Below, piece after piece: positions 48,747 to 59,186 of a stretch of 64,000 bases of DNA. Under the pieces are notes generated by a model. It made no database searches, was not told where the DNA came from, and was given only the letters and a program-made list of their open reading frames with translations. The stretch's first letter is position 1, and the number at the start of each line of letters is the position of its first letter. The translations under genes and the position numbers were made by a program. Source of the stretch: Diadema setosum (lineage: Eukaryota; Echinodermata; Echinoidea; Diadematoida; Diadematidae); contig CM067075.1 in the NCBI GenBank assembly GCA_033980235.1, positions 29,330,385 through 29,394,384 of the forward strand, written 5' to 3'.

Positions 48747-48857
48747 AAATCAACGAATGTGCGAGTGATCCGTGCCTACACGGAGAGTGCATAGATAAGA
48801 GCGGATTTTACGAGTGCGACTGTTATTCCGGATACACTGGCATCCACTGCGAATCAG
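48747..48857 (+). CDS. First calcium-binding EGF-like exon (plus gene)
   Basis: Acceptor TTTTTCGCTTGCAG, phase 1 both sides, 37 codons. Reads EINECASDPCLHGEC then IDKSGFYECDC and YTGIHCES. Six Cys. EINEC and D-x4-Y-x-C fit the calcium-binding EGF consensus, and CASDPC fits the O-glucosylation consensus C-x-S-x-P-C. The donor GTTTGTGTGTG is the start of a (GT)n microsatellite that runs to about 48893, an unusual splice context. Confidence 0.9.
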
Positions 48858-48893
<36 letters not shown>

Positions 48894-49227
48894 TGCTGTT
48901 CTTTCATTTGTCTATTTTGTGTAATTAAGCAGAAGTTTTTTGAGTTTGACCAAGTTGGTCGTGGGGAATTTTGGGATTGTTATTTTGTATTGTAGCACTT
49001 GAATACAAATTTGTGTGTAATTTTATATATCTTTTTGTTTGTTTGTTTGTTTGTTTGTTTGTAGGTATGCACGCATCTACACGAACACCTTGTTTTGATT
49101 TGTTATATTGTGAAAACGATGTTGATATCAAACGAAATTCGAATATAGATGTAATAAAAAGTGTGTGTGTGTGTGTGTGTGTGTGCGTGCGTGCAGGCAT
49201 AAGCTACCTTGCAGGGACCAGTACAGC

Positions 49228-49753
49228 TTAAAGGGGTCGTATAGTTTTGGTTGAGACCTAACTTCAGGTTTCTAACATTTGTGGGTGAGATAATGAGAAA
49301 CCACTTATGAAATATGAAAGAGCATGCAATTCCAAGAGGAATTCAATGTTTATTTGATGAAAATAAATTGGTTTTGAAATGGCCGAGATACGCAAAATAG
49401 AGCAATCTTAATAAAAGTTGTGACACACCTTTAAAACCACTTATGAAATATGGAGGAGCATGCAATTCCAAGAGGAATTCAATGTGTATTTTATGAAAAT
49501 TGGTTTTGAAATGGCCGAGATACGCAAAATAGAGCAATCCTAATAAAAGTTGGGACACACCTTTTATTATGATCGCTTTATTTTACTTTGTTTTTGGATG
49601 TCTCAGACATTCCAGAACCGATTTTCATCAAATAAAGTTTGAATTCGTCCTAAAATGGTATGCTCTGTACTATTTTATAAGTGGTTTTGTGGTATCTCAC
49701 AAAAAGTTTCAAGCCTAATCCTCGCCTCCACCAATACTGTACCATCCCTTTAA
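49228..49753. mobile_element. TTAA-type fold-back element, family A, with internal duplication
   Basis: Begins TTAAAGGGGTCGTATAGTTT and ends TACCATCCCTTTAA. GAAAGAGCATGCAATTCCAA and CCGAGATACGCAAAATAGAG occur twice in the left half (about 49315 and 49448), a local duplication of about 130 bp. Inverted partners near 49600-49690 complete the fold-back. Sits in the intron between EGF1 and EGF2. Confidence 0.85.
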
Positions 49754-50404
49754 TAATGGATGGCTATATTCCGCCAATAGGTAAATGCCAACGTCAAGAA
49801 ACCATCTTTTCGAGTATATTCACAGAAGAAGAAAACAAGTTATTATAGAAACAGCACTGTCCATTCTCATTCTTTGTATCATCATCTATATCATTAATAC
49901 TGTCCTTTCTCATTGTCAACAAACATAATTTATAAACATTTTGTTGACTGTCTCGCATAAGACACCAAAATTGTAGATATTCCGAGACTGAATCACGCAA
50001 ATGTACTCAACCGTTTCACCAATAATGATCAGCGAACTCATCGATTACCAGAATGAAACCTGTTCTCTACTTTGTCTAAATTTGAAGGAGAGAGAAGAAC
50101 TTAATATGCTCTTAAAGGATCAAAATTTGTGTGCATTAGTGTTTTTGTCTGAATCTCTTCTTGGCCTATATTTAAGCAGTAATCTAATAATACAACAAAG
50201 CCAATGTTTATTTCCAGGCCTTGCTCAGAATGATCTCATTTTGCACCGTTCTTGGTGTACTTCACCTATAAAAGAACGCTTCGTATACTTCAACACAAAA
50301 CATAAACAAAACAACTGCGGCGAGTTACATTGGACTCACTAGGAAACTATGAATGTGCAATGTACGTTGTCTCACCGACAAGAGTTGTTATCATTCCAAA
50401 TGCA

Positions 50405-50495
50405 AAGAAACAATAATATTAGTAGTAATAATAATAGTAATAATAATGATGATAATGATTATCATATTATTATCATTATTATTATTATTATTACC
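50405..50495. repeat. ATT/ATG trinucleotide microsatellite
   Basis: Interrupted AAT then ATT repeats in the intron before EGF2. Confidence 0.85.
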
Positions 50496-50659
50496 TTCAT
50501 CATTTTATGCAATGTTTAAAGCCCGTGCTTTTGTCTTTTTAAATTGTTGAATTGATAGTCAGAAAAAACGTTAGAATTGCAGCAAGATTTTGAGTCATAT
50601 TTTCCTTTTTTGTCAGTCTCTATGACAAGACTTACAATGCGTTCATTGATGTCCTGCAG

Positions 50660-50773
50660 ACATTAATGAATGCCGGAACAACCCCTGCTGGCATAACGGG
50701 GAGTGCCGAAATTTGAATGGTTCCTACGAGTGCACGTGTCCAATGGGGTACCAAGGCATCAACTGTGCTACAG
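50660..50773 (+). CDS. Second calcium-binding EGF-like exon (plus gene)
   Basis: Acceptor TTGATGTCCTGCAG, donor GCTACAG then GTTAGT, phase 1 both sides, 38 codons. Reads [16 protein letters not shown], then [11 protein letters not shown] and YQGINCAT. All six Cys, with DINEC and N-x4-Y-x-C for calcium binding. It lacks the C-x-S-x-P-C glucosylation site of its neighbours (CRNNPC) but has one N-glycosylation sequon (NGS). Confidence 0.9.
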
Positions 50774-51365
50774 GTTAGTAAAGTGCAAGGATATCCTTAG
50801 ACAAGTCAACCTGAACCCCCCCCCCCCACGTGATTATGAAACAAGGTTTGACGAAAAGTGTTTTCTGTGATGACATTGATATGAAATATTGCCCACTAAC
50901 ATAAACCGAGAAATGCGTATTTTTATGTATTATTTTTGTAAATGATAAAATAAATCTTATTGAGTTGAATTGAATTGAAATGAAATATTAAACCATCAAA
51001 AACGGGAGAGACTGCACAAAATTATCCCGGAAAATATATATTTTTTTCAAAATGGCTGCGTAGAATGATAACGTGATTTTACTCTGGGTTTTTTCTTTTT
51101 CCAGTCAGTAAGAATGGCAATATGTCAGCATTTACTTGTTCCCATAAGTCAGGGCGTTGCAAAAATTGTTGACAGTTCTCCATTATGCCATGATTATTTA
51201 ACTATTAAAGAGAGATATAGTGGTGCAATATTTATATCTATCTCTTCCTTTTTTTCTGTTTTTTTTCACACTTTGCAATGGCGGTGAAGCCTAGATTAAT
51301 ATCACTTGGCACGTAGAATGACGAATTCATCCGAGTAACACGCAGGCCCTACACTTCTGTTTTAG

Positions 51366-51482
51366 AAATTAATTACTGCTATAGCAACCCGTGCTTGAAC
51401 CTGGCCAACTGCAGCTACACTTCAGCCGGCTACCATTGTAGTTGCTCTAAGTGGTTCACCGGACAACGCTGTGAACAAAGAG
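51366..51482 (+). CDS. Third EGF-like exon, calcium site degenerate (plus gene)
   Basis: Acceptor ACTTCTGTTTTAG, donor AAAGAG then GTAAGA, phase 1 both sides, 39 codons. Reads EINYCYSNPCLNLANC, then SYTSAGYHCSC and FTGQRCEQR. Six Cys are kept, but the acidic residue before Cys1 is Tyr (EINYC) and the D/N of D-x4-Y is replaced, so calcium binding is doubtful. CYSNPC keeps the O-glucosylation consensus. Confidence 0.88.
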
Positions 51483-52184
51483 GTAAGATATCAATTTCCT
51501 GGCTCTTAAAAGCAAACGGACCACAAAAAAATTATCTAATGGAATTCTCTTCTGGTTTATGAGGATTCTAGTTGACGAAAGCATATGAAAGTAGAAGGCA
51601 CAAAGCGTAAAAAAGGACAAAATTTTATTGACTCCACATTTTAGGCGAAGGTAAGCTTTTCTTGATTATTCTTTTAAGAGCTGTATTGAGCAATAAAGTA
51701 TGTAAGAGCTTGTAAATAATGAGGGGAATCACAGGTTGTTTGATCAACTGGTTTTAAAAAGATGCTAAAACTCAAGCGTCTCTCCGTATATCAAGAGAAG
51801 GGTCACCTTATATAATTCGGATATTTTAAAGGACCTTTTGTTGTTTGGGGAAGATGGGGTATCTTTGAGAGAGGTGCATAATATCAATATTTATATCATG
51901 GCTGACCTTAACACTAGATGTTTCGCTTACTTGAACTATATACTCTGTTCGAAGTTAATACGGAAAGATGATTTTCGCGTGGGGTGATTTAATGTCCTTA
52001 GAGACTACGATTTAATTAATTTTTTCTCAAAACATTTTTCACTACAAACAAACTCGTCTGATTTCCGTTGATTTTTTTTTTTTTTTTTTTTTTTTAGTGC
52101 CGTCATAGACATGACGTGGACTGAGAATGGGTGCACGTCACGAGTTATAAAGCCCACGAGTCATACAGACGAGCTCGACACTAG

Positions 52185-52417
52185 GGCTCGAATTCACGAA
52201 GGTGGTACAATTGAAACCATGGTTTAAACCATGGACAATATTATATTTGTATGGAGCGCCAAGTGTCGCATGGCTTATTTCGCTAAGAAATCAGTCATTT
52301 CGTAGACGAAATGACTGATTTCGTAACGAAATAGGCCATGCGACACTTGGCGCTCCATACAAATTGTCCATGGTTTAAACCATGGTTTCAGTTGTACCAC
52401 CTTCTTGAATTCGAGCC
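52185..52417. mobile_element. Short copy of the ATTTCGT fold-back family
   Basis: Ends GGCTCGAATTCACGAAGGTG and CACCTTCTTGAATTCGAGCC, flanked by TAG on both sides. The centre ATTTCGTAGACGAAAT is palindromic. About 90 bp shorter than 41481-41803 in the core. Confidence 0.9.
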
Positions 52418-52572
52418 TAGAAATATAAGCCCATGAGCATTTTTCTAGCTGCTTTGTACCAAGTGTCACTTTTGATTTTCTCTGTGTCTTGCTCTTTGTG
52501 TTATTTTTTCTTTTTTTTTATTGGAAATCTTCGTCACCGTAACCATAATAGGTCTCTAAAATTCGACCTCTC

Positions 52573-53197
52573 TTAAAGGGGAAATCCAGTCCAAATATAA
52601 GTTAGTCTGATAAGAAAGGGTAAAATATTACGAATTAAAAGGTATAAAATTGATCGAAATCGAATGAAAAATAAGGAAGTTATGACATTTTAAAGTTTCG
52701 CTATTTTTGAGGGAAACAGCTCTTGAACAGTTAATATGAATATGCAAATAGCAAAGTGAGTATGTCATTCCCTCACAACTTACCAAAATAGTAGTTTGTA
52801 CATAAAATTGTGAAATTTCCAGTTTTTCATTCAAACGCAATTATCCCCGAGGCTTAAATCCTCATATATCTAACTGATCACTATTCTGGAGTTATTCAAC
52901 CAGGAATAACGTCATGTTTCAGACTTCAATGACAGAAACATTGAATTTGTGGTCATTTTTTTTTTTCACACGATCCATGGAAAATTGTGAGGGTATGACA
53001 TGGTTAGCTCACTCATTTGCATATTCTTACCCACTGTACGCTGTACAAGAACTGCTTTGCAGAAATTAGCTAAACTTCAAAATTCAATAACTTCCTTATT
53101 TTTCATCCGATTTCATTCAATTTTTTACCGTTGAACTCGTAAAATTTTACTCTTCTTTATCAGATTAACTTACATTTGGACTGGATTTCTTCTTTAA
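52573..53197. mobile_element. TTAA-type fold-back element, family D
   Basis: Begins TTAAAGGGGAAATCCAGTCC and ends GGACTGGATTTCTTCTTTAA. Arms pair through AAAAATAAGGAAGTTATGAC / AATAACTTCCTTATTTTTCA and ATATGCAAATAG / TTTGCATATTC. The right end is 37 bp from the lectin exon, so the exon's branch point and polypyrimidine tract may lie in the element. Confidence 0.85.
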
Positions 53198-53234
53198 GTC
53201 TCTTTAATCTTCATCTCTTTTTGTCATCACGAAG

Positions 53235-53477
53235 AGAGGATTAAAGCTACCTTATCAGGGAATCAGACGGTGGCGCTAGACTGCGGTTCGTCTGGCATAC
53301 ATGTTGTGAATGTGACTTCCGGTGGCATCGCGTATGCAGGAGCAAACTCTTCATATGCCGCCCTCAAGGACGTGTGTGAAGGCAGATCGTCTTGCTTCTT
53401 GGCAGCGACCGATCTTGACGTTGAGGGAGCCACATGGTCTTCGGGGAATGAGAATCTTGAAATTCACTACGAGTGTC
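53235..53477 (+). CDS. SUEL-type lectin domain exon, sugar-site motifs lost (plus gene)
   Basis: Acceptor TTTTTGTCATCACGAAG, donor GTGTC then GTACGT, phase 1 both sides, 81 codons. Reads VALDCGSSGIHVV, GGIAYAGANSSY, KDVCEGRSSCF and NENLEIHYEC. The frame and spacing match the minus-gene lectin exon (LGCPSMAIHVV, RLCEGQAAC, RLEVHYEC). Only four Cys remain: the positions of YG-x-x-x-C and FGDPC are replaced, so rhamnose/galactose binding in the usual mode is doubtful. Sequons NQT, NVT and NSS suggest N-glycosylation. Confidence 0.88.
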
Positions 53478-54200
53478 GTACGTTACACAAGACCATTTTT
53501 CGTCGCTGTTGTTGTTGCTTTCACTACCTGCACATTCCAAAGGAATGTTTCTCCTTTTATGCTGTCTTTACCTACATGGAGTTAGACCTCGATTATCCGG
53601 CCACGTTGGGACCGGCGGGCGTCCGAATAATCCATTTAGCCGTATAAGAGAGATATGCTCAAAAAGAGCATTTTGCAGCATGTCATGCTAGGGGTATACA
53701 CATGTTTTTACCCATTTACCAACTGTATAAGTATCTGCATGGCATTGTCATCATACTTCATTAGTTGATACGGAAATAAAACGAAATATAAGTAAAATAC
53801 CCTTCTTATTTGATTGATATGGGCCGACAATGGTATCGATATTGTGACTCATCGAATACAACTGCACTGCACACACAGAAACAGACTATAATATCATGTG
53901 TTGGATATATCAAGGAAAAAGAAAATAGGCACAATCATTATTTTTGTCCACTCTCGAGGTTCTTAAAAGATTCAAAATATTTCAAAGAACATTTTAGCTT
54001 TTGAAATGTAATGAAAAGCACTTCAAAAGTACCAGTAATAATAATGAACAATAAAGACAATGTGGATACTAAGGATGATTTAGAAAGTATCGTAAATAGC
54101 ATTACGATAACATTAATGGTAGTGTTGACACTTGATATTGTCCAGTATTCGAAAAGAAATAAGAAGGATCAAGGAACGATTTTTTCTTCTGTTTTTATAG

Positions 54201-54398
54201 TCTGCAAGTTCCAAGCGACAGAGAGTGGGCTCGAATTCGACTATGAGTGGCTCTTTCCCTCCAAGGGCATAGAGGGCGGTCTCTTCGAATTTCTCGTCAA
54301 GACCAACACCAGTGGCCGCATCAGCCTCTCTAAAAATCGTAGGGACAACTTCAATAGCTCCACTCAGAACATGCCCAACATCACCATGGTCGAAATAG
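54201..54398 (+). CDS. First half of FAMeT-like domain (plus gene)
   Basis: Acceptor TTCTTCTGTTTTTATAG, donor GAAATAG then GTAAGG, phase 1 both sides, 66 codons. Reads EFDYEWLFPSKG, GGLFEFLVKTNTSGRISLSK then NFNSSTQNMPNITMVEI. This is the first sheet of the FAMeT-like domain, continued in the next exon. Three N-glycosylation sequons (NTS, NSS, NIT) sit here; the minus copy has none in this exon. Confidence 0.82.
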
Positions 54399-54500
54399 GT
54401 AAGGGCTTTACGTATGGGCGAATATATAAATAGACATATATACATATATAATATATATGATACTAGTAGTCCGCGTGTTGGTACCAGTACAGAAATACAG

Positions 54501-54640
54501 AAAAGATGGCAAAGTAGGGTGGTAATGCATTTAATTGTCATTGTCGACCCTGAGGAAGACGTATGTATTCGTCGAAAATTTGGTCTGAATAAATAGCACT
54601 GTTGGACTGAAATGCATTACCACCCTACTTTTCATCTTTA
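54501..54640. mobile_element. Hairpin with AAGTAGGGTGGTAATGCAT arms
   Basis: AAAGTAGGGTGGTAATGCAT and ATGCATTACCACCCTACTTT pair across about 95 bp that includes CCCTGAGGAAGACGTATG. TA repeats flank it at 54440-54460 and 54640-54681. The preceding AGTCCGCGTGTTGG resembles the flank of the hairpin at 15023. Confidence 0.8.
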
Positions 54641-54643
54641 TAT

Positions 54644-54684
<41 letters not shown>

Positions 54685-54751
54685 CTTCATTTTATTATAT
54701 TTGATGTACATTCTTTCATTGTGAGAAATATGAAATAAATGAATTAAATAA

Positions 54752-54810
<59 letters not shown>
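54640..54810. repeat. Two TA microsatellites around a LINE-tail fragment
   Basis: (TA)n at 54641-54681 and 54756-54808. Between them TATATTTGATGTACATTCTT with GAGAAATATGAAATAAATGA is close to 33770-33835. Confidence 0.85.
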
Positions 54811-54812
<2 letters not shown>

Positions 54813-55850
54813 TTCATCTCACTTTTTTATTTTTATATAGCACCAACTAACACCTCCTTGTTTAGCTCTATTTTATGCGGTATTTCAAGGGGTAGTTAAA
54901 GTTGTACTCGAGCTCAGTTAAGCTTCAGGCTCCTCTTCGTTTTTATACTTCCCAGAAAACTTTTTACTCAAATATTAGACTAAATCAAGTCGTTGTGATG
55001 TGGCAAAATGAAAACGACATTCCGGCTTCCATTGAAAATACATGGGGAAATAGTCGGAAAATGGAAGACACAGATCACAAAATACTGCACGAAAAAAGTA
55101 ACAGTCAGTTGACAGTGGAAATACATTTTAGATCCGTTTAACAGTGATTTGCTCTGTTAAAACAAAAGAAAAATAGCTCCACCAAGACTTTTTGTATCTT
55201 GCATCGGTGAAGGGTAGTTGCTTTTTTGTATGCTGCACATGAGAAAAAGTTCCAAGTCTATTACACGGAGAGTGGAAATTTTCCACGCCTAGGTCATTAC
55301 AACGAATTTAAAGAAGATTTCTGAACAACCCACATTACATCTTGTTTGCACATTTACACCCCAACACCTGACACAAACTGTTCTACCTTAATCGGAGTAG
55401 CGCAAGAAAAAAAAAATGAATGGCTTCCGAGAAGATAATGAATTATATTCGTTCAAAGGTGTTACAACCTTCTCTGTTAAGAGGTTAATTATCAACGTCA
55501 ATGTATGTCGATTTATTTTCCCTATGGAAAATAAAAATCCTTTACGATACTGCATTTATTTTTCAGACGTGTATTTCCGCTAAGTTTTTTTCCCCAAAGT
55601 GTATTTCCCCTAAGACTTTAGGCGCAAAACAGAAGTATCAATTTTACTACTTGGAGATCATCTTAGATTAATATGTTGAAAAGACACAGAAAATAATTAA
55701 AGTATATGTGATTGTTTTAATATCTTCAAATATATTTCGTTACGAAAAAAAAGTGTGGTATCATTGAAAAGATTTTCATTTTCTCTATCTATAATGAAAA
55801 TTGCGCTTATCTGTTTTCGCATTCAGTTTTTTTTTATTCAATCATATCGT

Positions 55851-55915
55851 GTTTGTGTGTGTGTTTGTTTCACACACACAAACACACACACACGCACACA
55901 CACACACACACAAAA
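55851..55915. repeat. (GT)n then (CA)n inverted microsatellite
   Basis: GTGTTTGTGTGTGTG is followed by CACACACACAAACACACA; the two can pair. It lies about 50 bp upstream of the last exon of the plus gene. Confidence 0.9.
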
Positions 55916-55965
55916 AAAAAAACTAGATATCATTCCTTCCTTCATGTTCAATTATTATCTATCAG

Positions 55966-56234
55966 AAATATGCGGATGGAATAACACCTCCGGTATCTCT
56001 CCGTGCCCCGGATGTGAACCCTCGATTGAAGTATCCACATCCTTCTGCGATCCGACATCCTTCGTTGGTTTCTGGCTCACGTTTGGTGGCGGCACTTACC
56101 GGATCGGCCAGGCGGATCATACGGAACCGTTCATGCAGTGGAAGGATCCGCATCCGTTTAACGTCAAGCACGTGGGCGTGTATTCTGGTTATGGTTCTGA
56201 AGCTGATTGGATGTTCTACTCTGCATGCCCGTAA
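55966..56234 (+). CDS. Terminal exon: second half of FAMeT-like domain (plus gene)
   Basis: Acceptor ATTATTATCTATCAG, phase 1 entry, stop TAA at 56232-56234. Reads EICGWNNTSG, CPGCEP, CDPTSFVGFWLTFGGGTYRI, GQADHTEPFMQW, KDPHPFNVKHVGVYSG and EADWMFYSAC. This is the diagnostic part of the farnesoic-acid O-methyltransferase-like family (FWI-type strand, IG-x-x, PF-x-x-W-x-DP, V-x-x-VG). The Cys at the start and before the stop match the minus-gene exon, suggesting the domain is closed by disulfides. No methyltransferase SAM motif is visible. Confidence 0.9.
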
Positions 56235-59186
56235 TGAGATGGATCTTTATCCGACTTGTGGAGATGAACTTTTACTGCTAGATACTTAAGTCACTTAAGA
56301 GTAGCCTTTAATAACCATACGTGACTCTATTGGACAGTGTATTATCAAAGGCAAGGCCAAAATACGCCTTTCCAGAGGCATGGTAAAGAACAGATTCACG
56401 ACAAAGAACGATAAATATGGACAGCAATTCGTGGTCGAAGTGCACAAAAGTTTACCTGATATGGGTTACTAAGGGAGAAAGTTGCTGGATGAGCTTGTGC
56501 TATAAAAGGTATAGTGGTCGTATCAAAGTAATCTTCGTGGTTTGCGTGTGTGTTATTTGTTTGTGTGCATGTGCGTGTGTGTGTTGGAGATAGGCATTTA
56601 GTTGTACTGTAATGAAATTATAATTATTATGTCGACTTACAGAATGATATCTTGTTTCGTAAAAGTCGGTAAGTTCCCAGGTTCAATATTTAGACATGAA
56701 GTAGCTAGTGTCCTTAATTCTATGTCTATATTGTTTCATGTCATCTTCAAGGGGGAGAAAAAAAGCAAAAGTGTGTGCTTGTTGGGGGTGTGGAGAGGGG
56801 AATGGAGCATCCCACACCTGCCGTGTACTGACCCGTGATTAAGAGTGAATGTTAAATTAAAAAAAAAAAAAAGAAATGGCTCTCAGCCAATCATTTTATC
56901 AGGATCAAACTCGCCACTTGTAAATCTCAAGATTAGTACGACACACTCGAGACCAGAAAGAATCGCTCAAAATGACGAACGAAGAATGCTAACAGAATTC
57001 GTTCTGACGACTTCTTTCCATTTCATTAAGTGTTTCGAGCAAATACAAGATTACAATACTCATGATAATGACGTATTGTAGATAAACTGTAATCCTTCAT
57101 GATAATGACGCACTGGAATACCATTTAGCAAATTTAGGAATCTATGACAATCTTGGGAATCCTGGCTTCTATACAAAACAATAAAAAAAGGTGATGTGAT
57201 GACTAAATGCAGATCCAAATAATAACGAAATTATGGTGCAGTAAAAGTCCACAGATTAAAGTGATTTAAATCTTTTTGACTGCTGATGATCGACAGCCTG
57301 AACCAACCATAATCTTGTGTGCAAAGTATCCCACGAAGAATTCCATAAATTGCTTGCCAAGTTTCGAACTTATAATCATCCATACGAAAATATCTCCAAC
57401 AAGTGCAGGATTAAGGCTGTAAGGAGACCTCCCTTGCAAATTCGAAAATATACAAGCATACAATATGCAAGTAACATGCAGGCGGTGATAAACCTGTGAC
57501 GAGTAAGATCTTGAAGAACCCCTCTTGCTTGGAAATTAACAGCCCACAATAATTCTGTATAATCTCAAAAGCCTTCCCTTCCAGAAGATTCCAACAACGG
57601 ATGAACTTATCTTATATATTATTGTGACTCATCAGTGATGCATTTTGCTTTTTGCTTTTCAAAGCTTCGACCTATTTTAGCTATTGTTAACTTACACACA
57701 CAAACACAAAGGCAAACACACATATGCATATACATAATACACATGCACACACACATAATTATACTATACATTGCAGTCAAAGGATACGTGACTATTTTTG
57801 TATTATAAGCAAAGACTGACTTGATTAATAAATCAAGATGAAAATGATACTTGATGTAAGAGTCTTTCGTTATACGTGTATGTATAGGAATAAAATCTTA
57901 CATTTTCAAGTGGAACAAACTACTACCATTGCTGGTATGTACTTTTTTGTTTGTTTGTTTGTTTGACTGTTTTTTCCAGACGCAATCCACACACAAGTTT
58001 GTTTGACTGTTTTTGTTTTTTTTCCAGACGCAATCCACACACAGTACAATATAGATATTGACTTTCACAAAACAGCGCCCATTGATTTTGTCATCTGCGC
58101 TGCGTTTTGTTCACCTGTTCTCGATCGGCTGAACTTTTTGAACCCGACAATCCCTGTTACCGCCAGCACATCATCTATGAATAAGAAGTATGCCTGGTAT
58201 TTATGCCAAGCTGCTGGACTATTCTTCGCTGCTTTACACATACACGCACTCACCCTCCTCCCCCTACACACACACACACACACATACACACAACACAACA
58301 CAACACACAATAATGATGATGATAGTAATAACAAGTAAAACAGTGAAGCATGTACCTGGAATGATAAATAGAAAAACTCACAAGAAACACTCACACCTGG
58401 TTCTAATGTGGGGCCACATTATGCCTCCCGCATATTATACAATATACCTTACAACCTGACGCAAGAGGATATCCTCCAACTTACCTGCTGCTTCATCTAT
58501 TGCAGGACGATCCTCAAGGTGCCCCCTCCCCTCGCCGGAATTGCCCACCGCCTGGTCTCTGGCAACACTCAGACCAGCTCCATCGCATAATGAGCGATGT
58601 TTGGACGGTGCTCCAGCTGCTCAGTGGAATGATCTGCTTGAAGACGTAAATTTAGATCCCAATGATCCTGAATGCTGGAAGATCTTAAAGCTACGGTAAA
58701 CGGTATGGTAAACGGTAGCTACCTAGTAATCGTATCTGTGGCAAGATAAAACAACCGAACCCCGTAAAACCTGATGTGGTGTAAGTTAACATGATCCTTC
58801 TGCTGCCCGCTGCCTGACAAGATAATGGAAGATCCTCCATCTGCCTGACAACGTCATTTGCTGGACTCAGGACTAAAATCCAGCTGCCACGCATCTTGAC
58901 ATAGTAAGCACTTCATGAAGACCCACCAGATGCCCGATATACCCGACGTGATAAAGGGCGATTGTTAGCCTGCCTAAAATCTGTGGTCCCATGTACTATA
59001 TAAGTTAAAATAGGTTAAATGTTAATACTGTTCTTCCAGGGGGTCCCGTCAGCATGGTTCTCCCGGGATTGTCAGGTATCCATTTATACAGGTGGCACAA
59101 AAAGGGCACTGTGAGCAAAATGACTTGTCCGAGAATGAACTCCAAGGGCAGTATTCGAACCCCAGACCTTCTGTTTCAAAATTCTG
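56235..59186. other. Downstream flank of the plus gene, no coding sequence supported
   Basis: 3' UTR sequence presumably begins here. The first AATAAA noticed is at about 57180-57185, weak because it sits in an A-rich run. Near 57958 and 58015 a TTTGACTGTTTTT...CCAGACGCAATCCACACACA block is directly duplicated. A CA/ACACA repeat lies at 58262-58320. Confidence 0.5.

Larger units (their letters stand above)
51483..53234 (+). other. Intron of the plus gene between EGF3 and the lectin exon
   Basis: No coding signal. It holds a T run near 52073-52096, the fold-back at 52185-52417, and the TTAA-type element at 52573-53197 that stops 37 bp before the lectin exon. Confidence 0.7.
44051..56234 (+). 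other. Gene model: secreted EGF / SUEL-lectin / FAMeT-like protein, plus-strand paralogue
   Basis: Eight exons: 44051-44122 (coding from 44092), 45040-45207, 48747-48857, 50660-50773, 51366-51482, 53235-53477, 54201-54398 and 55966-56234. Coding lengths 31+168+111+114+117+243+198+269 = 1251 nt, 416 residues plus stop. All introns are phase 1, the signature of domain-shuffled extracellular proteins. Order is signal peptide, Cys-pair domain, three EGF, SUEL-type lectin, FAMeT-like domain. It is head-to-head with the minus gene, which has one EGF. Introns are loaded with fold-back elements, several within 100 bp of acceptors. Confidence 0.8.

Noticed and set aside
58003..58338. Open frame after TTTTTCCAG with possible phase-1 entry
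   Set aside because: No domain, runs into a CA repeat, no donor or stop that makes a sensible exon.
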